Assembly: GCA_021325495.1 (NCBI GenBank)
Contig: JAJPGZ010000010.1
Location: forward strand, 310,001-374,000
Origin: Spartobacteria bacterium
Lineage (GTDB): Bacteria > Verrucomicrobiota > Verrucomicrobiia > Chthoniobacterales > UBA10450
Reading direction: 5' to 3'
Length of the DNA: 64,000 bases
Part shown: one piece after another, positions 35,164-43,237 of the stretch
Position numbering within the stretch: the first letter of the stretch is position 1
Layout: every line of letters starts with the position of its first letter
The notes under the pieces: generated by a model
The model's database searches: none
Told to the model about the DNA's origin: nothing
Seen by the model: the letters and a program-made list of their open reading frames with translations, nothing else
Program-made: the position numbers and the translations under genes

Positions 35164-36072
35164 ATGAAAGCGCATCAAGTCATTGTTCCGAAAGAATGCG
35201 CGCGGTTGCGGCTGGATGTTTTTCTAGCGCGGGCGCTGCCGCAGTTCTCGCGCGCGCGATTGCAACGAATGATCGAAAACGAATTTGTTCGATTAAATGG
35301 CAAGGCGACTCGGGCCCGCGAAATCGTTCGCGTAAATGATGTCGTCGATGTTTCCGAGCCGCCCCCGGAGAACATCCACAACGCGCCGGAGGCAATCCCG
35401 TTGTCGATCTTGCATGAAGATGTCGATCTTATCGTGATCGATAAACCGGCCGGTCTGGTCGTTCATCCGGGCGCCGGACATCGCGGCGGGACATTGGTCA
35501 ATGCGTTGCTGCACCATTCGCCAAATCTTTCCGGCATCGGCGGAAAAGAGCGGCCCGGCATCGTGCATCGGCTCGATAAAGAGACGAGCGGTTGCCTGGT
35601 CGTGGCGAAGAATGACGAAGCGCATCACGCGCTCTCCAAACAATTCGCGAACCGCACGGTCGATAAAATTTACCTCGCACTCGTTGCCGGTAAGTTGCGC
35701 CGGAAGAGCGGCGTGATCGAGGCAGCGATCGGCCGGCACACGAAAGATCGACAACGTATGTCTGTGCAATCAACGCGCGGGCGCGCGGCCAAGACGGAAT
35801 ATCGTGTCGTTAGGGCAAACGAGCGCGCGAGTTTAATCGAGTGCCGGTTGCACAGCGGCCGGACGCATCAGATTCGCGTGCATCTGCATCATCTCGGACA
35901 TCCCGTGCTCGGCGACAAAGTTTACGGCGCGCGCTTCGCAAAAGATTTTCCGCGCCAGATGTTGCACGCGTGGAAGCTCGCGTTCACTCATCCGCGGACG
36001 AATGCGCGGATGTCGTTTGAAGCTCCGTTGCCGGAGGATTTCAGCGCGGCGATGCGCACGCTTGCGCTGTAG
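35164..36072 (+). CDS. RluA-family pseudouridine synthase (RluD-like)
   Basis: The enzyme isomerises uridine to pseudouridine, for RluD in helix 69 of 23S rRNA. The 302-residue protein has an S4 RNA-binding domain (SRARLQRMIENEFVRLNGK) and the catalytic motif GIVHRLDKETSGCLVVAK with the essential aspartate; EYRVV and RLHSGRTHQIRVHL complete the family set. The exact RNA target among RluA/C/D types is inferred. Its TAG stop lies in the left arm of the palindrome at 36067. Confidence 0.93.
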   Translation: MKAHQVIVPKECARLRLDVFLARALPQFSRARLQRMIENEFVRLNGKATRAREIVRVNDVVDVSEPPPENIHNAPEAIPLSILHEDVDLIVIDKPAGLVVHPGAGHRGGTLVNALLHHSPNLSGIGGKERPGIVHRLDKETSGCLVVAKNDEAHHALSKQFANRTVDKIYLALVAGKLRRKSGVIEAAIGRHTKDRQRMSVQSTRGRAAKTEYRVVRANERASLIECRLHSGRTHQIRVHLHHLGHPVLGDKVYGARFAKDFPRQMLHAWKLAFTHPRTNARMSFEAPLPEDFSAAMRTLAL

Positions 36073-36117
36073 GGGAAGCCGTTGCTTCCCACGCGACGCT
36101 AACAGCGTCCCCTACAG
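36067..36117. repeat. Palindrome spanning the stop codons of convergent genes
   Basis: Outer arms CTGTAGGGG and CCCCTACAG with two inner hairpins (GAAGC/GCTTC; GACGCT/AGCGTC). The TAG in the left arm ends the pseudouridine synthase gene and the TAG of the right arm, on the other strand, ends the hydrolase-transferase gene. It probably also terminates both transcripts. Confidence 0.88.
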
Positions 36118-38616
36118 TTTCTGCGGGGAACGCTTCTTCACCCGCTGCAAGCCCGCGCGAAAGGCGGCAAGATCGACAAGTTCGCTTACGCGCTTCTTCA
36201 ACGTGCGCGCGCGCGTCGCCAGGAAAAGAACGAACAAACTGTACGGAATGAGAACGCGAAGATCGACATGAGAAATGTTGAGCTGGTGATAAATGAGCAG
36301 CGTGAGCGCGACGAGATTGATGATGATCGTCGTCGGCACCGGCCGATCGCGCAGGCGCACACGCGTCAGACATTTCGCGCCGCCGTGATATTCGGTGAGC
36401 GTTTGGAGCGTGATGCTCCACCAAAAATTCCCGTAAAGCTGAATGTCCCACTCGTTCCAACCGGTGTCGGTGGAATAGCGCCAGCCTTCTTCCTCAAGCA
36501 GTTGGAAGATTTGGCCGAGAAGATGATGTCGATCTTTCCCCTCCTCGCTCCAATACGTCGGCCGGGCGGAGCGGCGGGAAAATTCGGGCGGCAGTTTTTC
36601 GTGCGCGACAATGACGCTGCGCGGCGTGCGTTTGAAATGCAGCCAGGTGAAGTAACGGGAAAATCCCCTAACGAGCGGCTGCACGAAGGCGAGCAGCGCC
36701 ACGAGCAGACGGGCGTGGACGGTATCGTAGCGCGGCTCGATCCGCGCCCGCACCATGTAGGAAAGCGCAACGCACAGCGTGCTGCCGAACATCAGATACG
36801 GAACAATGCGCAGCCCGGGCACGAAAATACCGAGCCCGAAAAGAAAAATCGTCAGGGCGAACCATTCGATGCTGCTCAAATAGGCGGCGATCTCCGATTG
36901 CGGCCGCGGATAAATCGATTGGAAAAATCCTTCGCCGAAAATTCCGTGATAAACCACGGGCCGAGTCAAAAACCAACTGAAGCGCGGCTCGCCGTAAATT
37001 TGGCCGCGCCATTTCGCGGTGCCGGTCGGCCCGAAAAAAATGAGATGTTTGAAACGCAAAAGCGATTCGGCCTCGCCGTAGCCTTCCTGCTGCCTAACGA
37101 ACGCGCGCAAAGTGAAACGCCGGTGATGAAACACCACCGCGCTCGGACTGAACGCGATGACGCAACCGGCCTGCTGCAAACGCCAGCAAAAATCGACATC
37201 GTCGCCCGCGGCGTGATACTCGGGGTCAAAACCGCCGACGTTGTCGAACGCCCATTTATAGAACGCCATGTTGCAGCCCGGAATGTGTTCCGCGATGACG
37301 TCGGTCAGCAGCACGTGACTCGGCCCGCCCGGCGCGCCGGCCACGCACGCTTGAATCCAGTTTTGCGCCGGCGGCGGAACATTCGGACCGCCCACGCCGG
37401 CAAATTCACCGCTCGTTAGGGTGCCGACCAAATAATAAAGCCAATCGACATCGGCCATGCAGTCGGAATCGGTGTAAGCGAGAACTTCGCCGGTGGCCGC
37501 CGCCGCGCCGGTGTTGCGCGCGACGCTCAGGCCGCGATTCGGTTGATGAATGTAACGAACGTGCGGGAACTTCGCGGCGATCTCGCGCGTATTATCTTTC
37601 GAGCCGTCATCGACCAGAATGACTTCGTAATCAGGGTAATTGATTTTGCCTAACGATTCCAGGCACGCCGCCAAGGTGGCGCCGCCGTTATACGAACACA
37701 CGATGACCGACACGCGTGGCGTTCGTTCCAACTTTGGATGCCGAATGAATTCGTCGCCACCTCCGAGTTTGTCGCGCAGAACGGCGAATGCTTTTTTCGG
37801 TTGTCGATCTTGCGTGACGATGCCGAAAGCCCAATCGGTGATTTCCTGTTCGCCGGTGAACCATTCGTCCGTCCAGGAAAAGAAAATCGTGCCGGCGAGT
37901 CCGCAGCGGACCACGCTGTCGATGTGCCAGCCGAGCATCTCGGCCTGCTCGTCCTGCGAATGGCGGATCGTGTCCATGCCGAACTCGCCGAGAATTAGCG
38001 GGCGTTCTTCGGTCAGATTTTGCAGGCGCAAAAGATAACGTTCGAAGTCGCGCTGATTGTGCAGGTAAACGTTGAAGCAAAAGAAATCGACGTTTTGCGG
38101 GAGCAAATACTCCGTCGGCGGAAACGTCGCGTAGGAGAATAAAACGTCGTTGTCGATCTTGCGCGCGCGCCTAACGAGCTCCTCGACGAATTCAGTTACG
38201 CGTCGAACGCCGAGCCAGCGCACCATCGGGCTCGCGATTTCGTTGCCGACGAGGTAGCCGAAGATCGCGGGATGTCCCGCGTTCGCCTTAACGGCCTTCG
38301 TTAGGCCGTCGATGATGGCGCTGCGCGCTTTGCGTTGGCGCAAAAACTCGATGTGCTTCGACCACGGCAGCGTGATCAACACGCGAATGCCGGCCGTTTC
38401 ACATTTATCGAGAAACCAACGCGGCGGCGCGTGATAAATGCGGACGAGGTTGATCCCGATCTGCCGCATCAATGCAAGATCGACATCTACCTTTTCGGGC
38501 GTGCCGAGGTAATGCCCTTCTGAATCCGGTTTGAACGGGCCGTAGGTGACGCCTTTGACAAAAAATTTGCGGTCGCCTTCGAAAAAGAATTTCGCCAGCG
38601 GTCGGATCCTCGTCAT
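36112..38616 (-). CDS. Fusion of glycoside hydrolase-like and membrane GT2 domains
   Basis: An 834-residue protein. Residues 1-290 look like a TIM-barrel glycosidase or transglycosidase: YLVGNEIAS (acid/base Glu126) and LILGEFGMDT (nucleophile Glu211). Residues 300-540 are a GT2 domain (VSVIVCSYNGGATLAACLESL, VDDGSKDNT, TDSDCMADVDW, CNMAFYKWAFDNVGGFDPEYHAAGDDVDF). About four membrane segments and a cytoplasmic C-terminal part follow. A processive-type GT2 fused to a glucan-remodelling module would make and edit a polysaccharide. The gene overlaps the hemL stop (TATGA), yet no functional link is evident. Confidence 0.85.
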   Translation of the reverse strand: MTRIRPLAKFFFEGDRKFFVKGVTYGPFKPDSEGHYLGTPEKVDVDLALMRQIGINLVRIYHAPPRWFLDKCETAGIRVLITLPWSKHIEFLRQRKARSAIIDGLTKAVKANAGHPAIFGYLVGNEIASPMVRWLGVRRVTEFVEELVRRARKIDNDVLFSYATFPPTEYLLPQNVDFFCFNVYLHNQRDFERYLLRLQNLTEERPLILGEFGMDTIRHSQDEQAEMLGWHIDSVVRCGLAGTIFFSWTDEWFTGEQEITDWAFGIVTQDRQPKKAFAVLRDKLGGGDEFIRHPKLERTPRVSVIVCSYNGGATLAACLESLGKINYPDYEVILVDDGSKDNTREIAAKFPHVRYIHQPNRGLSVARNTGAAAATGEVLAYTDSDCMADVDWLYYLVGTLTSGEFAGVGGPNVPPPAQNWIQACVAGAPGGPSHVLLTDVIAEHIPGCNMAFYKWAFDNVGGFDPEYHAAGDDVDFCWRLQQAGCVIAFSPSAVVFHHRRFTLRAFVRQQEGYGEAESLLRFKHLIFFGPTGTAKWRGQIYGEPRFSWFLTRPVVYHGIFGEGFFQSIYPRPQSEIAAYLSSIEWFALTIFLFGLGIFVPGLRIVPYLMFGSTLCVALSYMVRARIEPRYDTVHARLLVALLAFVQPLVRGFSRYFTWLHFKRTPRSVIVAHEKLPPEFSRRSARPTYWSEEGKDRHHLLGQIFQLLEEEGWRYSTDTGWNEWDIQLYGNFWWSITLQTLTEYHGGAKCLTRVRLRDRPVPTTIIINLVALTLLIYHQLNISHVDLRVLIPYSLFVLFLATRARTLKKRVSELVDLAAFRAGLQRVKKRSPQKL

Positions 38617-39863
38617 AAAACTTCGCGAACGATCTCGGCCGTGCGTTCGATGTCGTTAGGCGTGTGCGCGGTCGAGATGAAGCCGGTTTCGAATTGCGAT
38701 GGCGCGAAGTAAACGCCGCGCTTTAAAGAGCCGTGAAAAAATTTCGCGAACGATTTGAGATCGCTGCGCTTGGCGCTGGCAAGATCGACAATCGGTCCCG
38801 GCGCGAAGAATAGACAGAACATCGAGCCGATGCGGTGAAAGGTGGTCGCGTCGTTCTTCGGCATCAACTCTTCGAGTTGCGCGCCGAATTCTTCGAGAAT
38901 TTTCCACGCGTTGATACGATCGAGTTCACGCAGCTGCGCGAGACCGGCGGCCATGGCGAGCGGATTTCCAGAAAGCGTTCCGGCCTGGTACACCGGTCCG
39001 TTAGGCGAAAGCTGGTCCATGATTTCGGCGCGACCGCCGAATGCACCCACGGGTAATCCACCGCCGATTATTTTACCGAGCGTCGTCAGGTCGGGTTTGA
39101 TTCCATAAATTTCCTGCGCGCCGCCGCGCGCGACGCGAAAGCCAGTCATGACTTCGTCGAAAATCAAAAGCGCGCCGTGTTTGGTGCATTCTTCGCGCAA
39201 GATCGACAAAAAGTTTTCACGCGGGAAATAAAGTCCGGCGTTTGCCGGAACGGGTTCAAGGATGACGGCGGCGATTTCGTTTTCGTTCAGCGCTTTTCGG
39301 ACAAGATCGACATCGTTGAATGGAATTGAAATCGTTAGGCCGGCGAAAGCTTGCGGAACCCCCGCGCTGTCGGGCTGGCCATGCGTAAGCGCGCCGCTGC
39401 CGGATTTCACCAGCAACGAATCGCTGTGGCCGTGATAGCAACCGTCGAACTTAATGATCTTGTCGCGTTTGGTGAAACCGCGCGCGAGACGAATGGCTGA
39501 CATCGCCGCTTCGGTCCCGCTGTTGACGAAACGAACCTTTTCGATCGACGGCATCCATTCGCAGATGAGTTGCGCGAGCTCGACTTCGAATGGATTCGGA
39601 ATTCCGAAACTCAATCCGCGCGACGCGACATCGCGCACAAGATCGACAATTACAGCCGGCGCGTGACCAAGGATGGCCGGACCCCAGCTTGCGACGTAAT
39701 CGATGTATTCATTTCCATCGACGTCCCAAATGCGCGCGCCCTTTGCGCGATCGACGAAAAACGGCTCGCCGCCCACGTTGCGAAATGCGCGCACGGGCGA
39801 GTTCACGCCGCCGGGAATAATTTTTTGCGCGGCGGCGAAAAGTTCTGACGAGCGCGAGTTCAC
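38613..39863 (-). CDS. hemL: Glutamate-1-semialdehyde 2,1-aminomutase
   Basis: HemL converts glutamate-1-semialdehyde to 5-aminolevulinate in the C5 route to heme. From GTG at 39863 (VNSRSSELFAAAQKIIPGG) the protein has 416 residues; FDEVMTGFRVARGG and the PLP lysine in TTLGKIIGGGLPVGAFGG are seen. The open frame runs on upstream through the tRNA-Cys gene, so only GTG is sensible. The start codon lies 8 nt behind the tRNA CCA end, leaving no room for a ribosome-binding site outside the tRNA. Five word 1 copies are in the gene. Confidence 0.93.
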   Translation of the reverse strand: MNSRSSELFAAAQKIIPGGVNSPVRAFRNVGGEPFFVDRAKGARIWDVDGNEYIDYVASWGPAILGHAPAVIVDLVRDVASRGLSFGIPNPFEVELAQLICEWMPSIEKVRFVNSGTEAAMSAIRLARGFTKRDKIIKFDGCYHGHSDSLLVKSGSGALTHGQPDSAGVPQAFAGLTISIPFNDVDLVRKALNENEIAAVILEPVPANAGLYFPRENFLSILREECTKHGALLIFDEVMTGFRVARGGAQEIYGIKPDLTTLGKIIGGGLPVGAFGGRAEIMDQLSPNGPVYQAGTLSGNPLAMAAGLAQLRELDRINAWKILEEFGAQLEELMPKNDATTFHRIGSMFCLFFAPGPIVDLASAKRSDLKSFAKFFHGSLKRGVYFAPSQFETGFISTAHTPNDIERTAEIVREVL

Positions 39864-39871
39864 TTCAAAAT

Positions 39872-39946
39872 TGGAGGCGGGGGCGGGAATCGAACCCGCG
39901 AATAGAGGTTTTGCAGACCTCGGCCTTACCACTTGGCTACCCCGCC
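39872..39946 (-). tRNA. tRNA-Cys (anticodon GCA), CCA encoded
   Basis: Read on the minus strand: acceptor GGCGGGG pairs with CCCCGCC; the D arm contains GCCAAGTGGTAAGGC; the anticodon arm has stem GAGGT/ACCTC with loop CTGCAAA, anticodon GCA; the T arm has GGTTCGATTCC. The discriminator base is U, the identity element for cysteine, and CCA is encoded (39874-39872). A promoter lies just upstream. hemL begins 9 nt after the tRNA's 3' end in the same direction, pointing to one transcript. Confidence 0.96.
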
Positions 39947-39961
39947 GGAAAAGGAGAGGCA

Positions 39962-39989
39962 AGTATCGAACGCTGCGATGTTGTGTCAA
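39962..39989 (-). promoter_or_regulatory. Promoter of tRNA-Cys (and hemL)
   Basis: On the minus strand TTGACA (39989-39984), 16-bp spacer, GATACT (39967-39962); transcription would begin about 9 nt before the tRNA 5' end. Confidence 0.55.
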
Positions 39990-40088
39990 CGCGGCGATGC
40001 TGGTGATGCGGTAAACCGCGAATCGCGGAGAGAATCGTCCGTGACGTTGTCGCAAGATCGACAACGCGTCAGTGCGCGTTACAAAAAA

Positions 40089-40256
40089 CTACTTCGGTTT
40101 TTCGACGGCGGAAGCGACCGGTTTGCGATTGATCTCCATCACCGAATCGGGCGGGGTGGCCCGTTGCGGAAAACGCGGACGCAGGATGGCATGGGCGTTT
40201 GACGCGAGGGTGAAGAAGGCAAGCAAACAGAGCGCTGTCTGTGCTGCACGTTTCAT
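40089..40256 (-). CDS. Small exported protein of unknown function
   Basis: A 55-residue frame starting MKRAAQTALCLLAFFTL with a clear signal peptide (cleavage near SNAHA-ILRP) and a short basic and proline-containing mature part of about 32 residues. I do not recognise it. The signal peptide makes it more credible than an average short frame. It lies between tRNA-Cys and gspF; no strong ribosome site was seen. The 142-bp spacer towards the tRNA holds the tRNA promoter and one word 1 copy (40054). Confidence 0.5.
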   Translation of the reverse strand: MKRAAQTALCLLAFFTLASNAHAILRPRFPQRATPPDSVMEINRKPVASAVEKPK

Positions 40257-40381
40257 AGTCGGAACTATGAGTTGCATCGTTTATGCCAAAGGCCCATCGG
40301 ATGAAAGAAAAATCTCGCCCTGGTTTTGCGTGCGGCGATGCCGCGCATCGGCGGGCCGTTTCAGGTTTGCGCGAATTCGGT

Positions 40382-40387
40382 TATAAT
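40382..40387 (+). promoter_or_regulatory. -10 box of gspF
   Basis: A perfect TATAAT, the only one noticed in the window, ends 7 nt before the GTG start of gspF. The -35 at 17 bp (TTTCAG, 40359-40364) is weak. A leaderless gspF mRNA is implied. Confidence 0.5.
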
Positions 40388-40394
40388 CACGGCC

Positions 40395-41657
40395 GTGCCA
40401 CAGTTTGCATATCGCGCACGGAATGCGGAAGGCGCGCTGGTGGAAGGCGTGCTTGATTGCGCTGACCGAGCCGTCGCCATTCGGCAGATCGAGCAACAGC
40501 GTTGCATTCCAATTAAGATCGACATGGTGGGCGCTGCGGTCGCGCAAAAGAATGGCGCAGCCGAGACGGCTGCCGCCGCAGCAAGAGCAACTTCGCCGGC
40601 GCGGGCGCTGAAGATTTCGCACAACCAGTTGCTCCTTTTCACCGAACAACTCGCGCATTTGCTCCAAGCGGGCATGACGCTGGACGAGGGATTGTCGATC
40701 TTAGAAAAGCGTCTCAAACAACCGCGGCTGCAACAAATGACGCGCGGGATGCATCAAGCGCTGGTCGACGGGCGAAGTTTTTCGCAGGCGCTGCGCGAAT
40801 ATCCGCGAATTTTTCCGCCGCTATATGTGAATCTGGTCGCCGCGGGCGAAGCGAGCGGCGCCTTGCCGGACATTCTCGATCGGCTGGTGAAACATTTAAT
40901 GCAGGCGAAAAATCTGCGCGATCGCGTGCAGATGGCGCTCATTTATCCGGCCGCGCTCGCCGTCGCCGGCATCGTCCTCATCACTGTCTTCATCACTTTC
41001 ATGGTGCCGCAGTTGACGTCGTTCATGGCGCAGAACAACGCCACACTGCCGTTCGCGACGCGGGTATTGTTAGGCGTAAATCACGCGATGGTCGGCTACT
41101 GGTGGTTAGGCGCGCTCATCATCGCGGCGCTCATCGCGGGATTTCGCGCGTTCGTTAGGAATCCGGAGGGCCGACTGGCGTGGGACCGGTTCCGATTGGT
41201 TGTGCCCGGTTACGGACGGCTGATTCGACATCGCTACTACGCACAATTTTCGCGCACGCTCGGCACGCTTGTGCAAAACGGCATCCCGCTTTTGCGCGCG
41301 CTCGATCTGGTCGCGGAAATCGCGGGGAACAAATTTCTCGAGACCAAGTTGGTCGAAGCGCGGCGCGCCGTTGTCGATGGAGCGACTTTGTCGGCAGCGT
41401 TGAGCGCGCAGGATTTATTTCCCGACCTCTTCACCGACATGATGGCGGTGGGCGAACAGACCGGACGTTTCGGCGAAACCATGCAAACGATCGCCGAAGT
41501 TTACGAACGCGAGCTCGACCGCACCGTCGGCGTGATTTCGACTTTGATTCCGATTGTGATCGTTGTCCTTATCGCGGTGGTTGTGGGCGCGGTTGTTTAC
41601 AGTGTGCTCTCGGCCGTTTTCGATATGACGAAGAGTTTGCAGTATCGACCGCACTAG
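40395..41657 (+). CDS. gspF: Type II secretion inner membrane protein GspF
   Basis: GspF is the polytopic inner-membrane platform that couples the ATPase GspE to pseudopilus assembly. From the GTG at 40395 (VPQFAYRARNAEGALVEG) the protein has 420 residues with the duplicated T2SSF domain: first LLFTEQLAHLLQAGMTLDEGL, second ARTLGTLVQNGIPLLRALDLV, each with membrane segments. The family cytoplasmic N-terminal domain is complete. GspD and GspE are not in the window and must lie elsewhere. The secreted-protein gene and gspG follow on the same strand. Confidence 0.93.
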   Translation: MPQFAYRARNAEGALVEGVLDCADRAVAIRQIEQQRCIPIKIDMVGAAVAQKNGAAETAAAAARATSPARALKISHNQLLLFTEQLAHLLQAGMTLDEGLSILEKRLKQPRLQQMTRGMHQALVDGRSFSQALREYPRIFPPLYVNLVAAGEASGALPDILDRLVKHLMQAKNLRDRVQMALIYPAALAVAGIVLITVFITFMVPQLTSFMAQNNATLPFATRVLLGVNHAMVGYWWLGALIIAALIAGFRAFVRNPEGRLAWDRFRLVVPGYGRLIRHRYYAQFSRTLGTLVQNGIPLLRALDLVAEIAGNKFLETKLVEARRAVVDGATLSAALSAQDLFPDLFTDMMAVGEQTGRFGETMQTIAEVYERELDRTVGVISTLIPIVIVVLIAVVVGAVVYSVLSAVFDMTKSLQYRPH

Positions 41658-41679
41658 TTTATTCTCGGCGCGATCTTAA

Positions 41680-42744
41680 ATGGTTTTCCGCTTCGTCGCG
41701 CTGGGGCTTTTTGTATTCGCGGCACTGTCTTCACGAGCACAACAAGCACTGCCGCAAAATCTCGGACCGACGGTCGAACTTGCCCCGCCCGCGAAAATTC
41801 CGGAGAAAGCGTGGCTCGATCTTCGCCAAAGCGCTCCCGTAAGATCGACAACTCAATCTGCGCCGGACTGGGTGGAGTCCGTCGGCATGGACACGCCGCG
41901 CGTGGTCGAGGGTGTGGCCCGAAGCGTTTTCCGAATTCGCCTAACGAAACCAGCCGGCGACTATTCCGTTTTATTTTTTCGTCTGTTTTTCGACGATAAC
42001 GAAGATGCGCGCCCGGAAATCGTGGCGTGGGATGAAGTCGGCGCGCAAATTTTGCGATCGGGCGCGCTCGGTTCCGGCATCGGCGTGTCCACTTCGGAAT
42101 CGGTCATGATTCCGGCGAAAGAAGTTTCCACGATCGACATCGAAGTTCCCGGCGACGGCAAAACCATTCGCGGCGCGTATATGGATTGGATGACGATCGG
42201 CGAAATCGTCCATCCGGTGAACGCGGATCATCGCGATCTCGTGGCCGCGCCATTCTCAGTGCCGTCGACTTTGCGCGCACCGGAAAAAGACTTGGAACAA
42301 TTCGGCACGGTCACGGCCACGCTCGCGCCGGAAACCATTCATATTGGTCCGAAGATCGACAACGGCGCGGCGTTTCAATTCCCGATGGAAGCGCAACCGC
42401 TTCTCGCCTTGCTCACCTTTGAAGTCGCGAGTCCGCACATCGACGCGCCGCCGGAAGTCATCGTGAACGGCGAAAACATGGGCGCGGTCACGCTCAGCCT
42501 GCCTGAGCTGGCCGATCCCGGTTACCGCGGCGAAATGCAATCGCTCGTCAGCGGAATGCGATTTCATTACACCGGCTGGCTGCGCGCGCAGAAAATCATT
42601 CCCGCGAGCGCTCTTAAATCCGGCAACAACGACATCATCGTTATCGCCGGCGCGGGCACGGAAAAATCCGCCATCCGCGCGACGCAGGTACAATTGAAAT
42701 ATCTCTGGGAGAAATCAGATTATCTCCTGAACACCGGCCAATAG
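41680..42744 (+). CDS. Exported protein of unknown function in the gsp cluster
   Basis: A 354-residue protein with signal peptide MVFRFVALGLFVFAALSSRAQQ. The mature part seems all-beta (SVLFFRLFFDDNEDARPEIVAW, TIDIEVPGDGKTIRGAYMDWM, HIDAPPEVIVNGENMGAVTLSLPEL) and may contain two jelly-roll-like halves, with the C-terminal one resembling carbohydrate-binding or galactose-binding folds. I do not recognise the family. Its position between gspF and gspG makes it a candidate secretion substrate or accessory part, which is inference. Confidence 0.75.
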   Translation: MVFRFVALGLFVFAALSSRAQQALPQNLGPTVELAPPAKIPEKAWLDLRQSAPVRSTTQSAPDWVESVGMDTPRVVEGVARSVFRIRLTKPAGDYSVLFFRLFFDDNEDARPEIVAWDEVGAQILRSGALGSGIGVSTSESVMIPAKEVSTIDIEVPGDGKTIRGAYMDWMTIGEIVHPVNADHRDLVAAPFSVPSTLRAPEKDLEQFGTVTATLAPETIHIGPKIDNGAAFQFPMEAQPLLALLTFEVASPHIDAPPEVIVNGENMGAVTLSLPELADPGYRGEMQSLVSGMRFHYTGWLRAQKIIPASALKSGNNDIIVIAGAGTEKSAIRATQVQLKYLWEKSDYLLNTGQ

Positions 42745-42784
42745 ACTGAACGTCGATCTGCGCCGATTGTCTGAAATGCTCACG

Positions 42785-43210
42785 ATGAAAATCCGTAAAC
42801 CCCGGCACGCTTTCACGCTGCTCGAGATCATGATCGTCGTGTCGATCATCGCGATTTTAATGGGCGCCGCGATTTACAAACTGGGCGGCAACGTCGAATA
42901 CGCGCGGCACCAGGCAGTCGCCACCGATGTGCAATCAATCGGCACGCAGCTTCGTCTTTACGAAAGCATGAACGGATTTTTTCCGTCAACCGAACAGGGA
43001 TTGCAAGCGCTCGTGACCGCGCCGGACAGCGACCCGAAACCGACGCGCTGGTATCAATTGTTCAAGGAATTGCCGAAAGATCCCTGGCACAATCCCTACA
43101 TCTATCGCAATCCAGGCGTGAAAAATCCGAACGGCTACGACCTGTATTCGGCCGGGCCGAATCGCGTCGACGATAATGGCGCCGGCGATGACGATTGGGG
43201 CGGCGGCTAG
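42785..43210 (+). CDS. gspG: Major pseudopilin GspG
   Basis: GspG polymerises into the type II secretion pseudopilus. The 141-residue protein (MKIRKPRHAFTLLEIMIVVSI) has a prepilin leader cleaved before phenylalanine, the +5 glutamate and the GspG signature DVQSIGTQLRLYESMNGFFPSTEQGLQALV, ending with the calcium-loop part NPYIYRNPGVKNPNGYDLYSAG. The residue before the cleavage site is alanine instead of glycine. Starts at 42767 or 42776 would add up to six residues. Behind the stop both words 1 and 2 fill the 27-bp gap to the convergent gene. Confidence 0.94.
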   Translation: MKIRKPRHAFTLLEIMIVVSIIAILMGAAIYKLGGNVEYARHQAVATDVQSIGTQLRLYESMNGFFPSTEQGLQALVTAPDSDPKPTRWYQLFKELPKDPWHNPYIYRNPGVKNPNGYDLYSAGPNRVDDNGAGDDDWGGG

Positions 43211-43237
43211 TCGTTAGGCCGCGCGCAAGATCGACAA

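Noticed and set aside
36268-37419. 383-residue plus-strand frame opposite the hydrolase-GT2 gene
   Set aside because: Antisense shadow; composition is Arg/Pro-rich without any recognisable domain.
40257-40394. Riboswitch before gspF (c-di-GMP type)
   Set aside because: No conserved core could be matched; the region is GC-rich and a promoter directly abuts the start codon.
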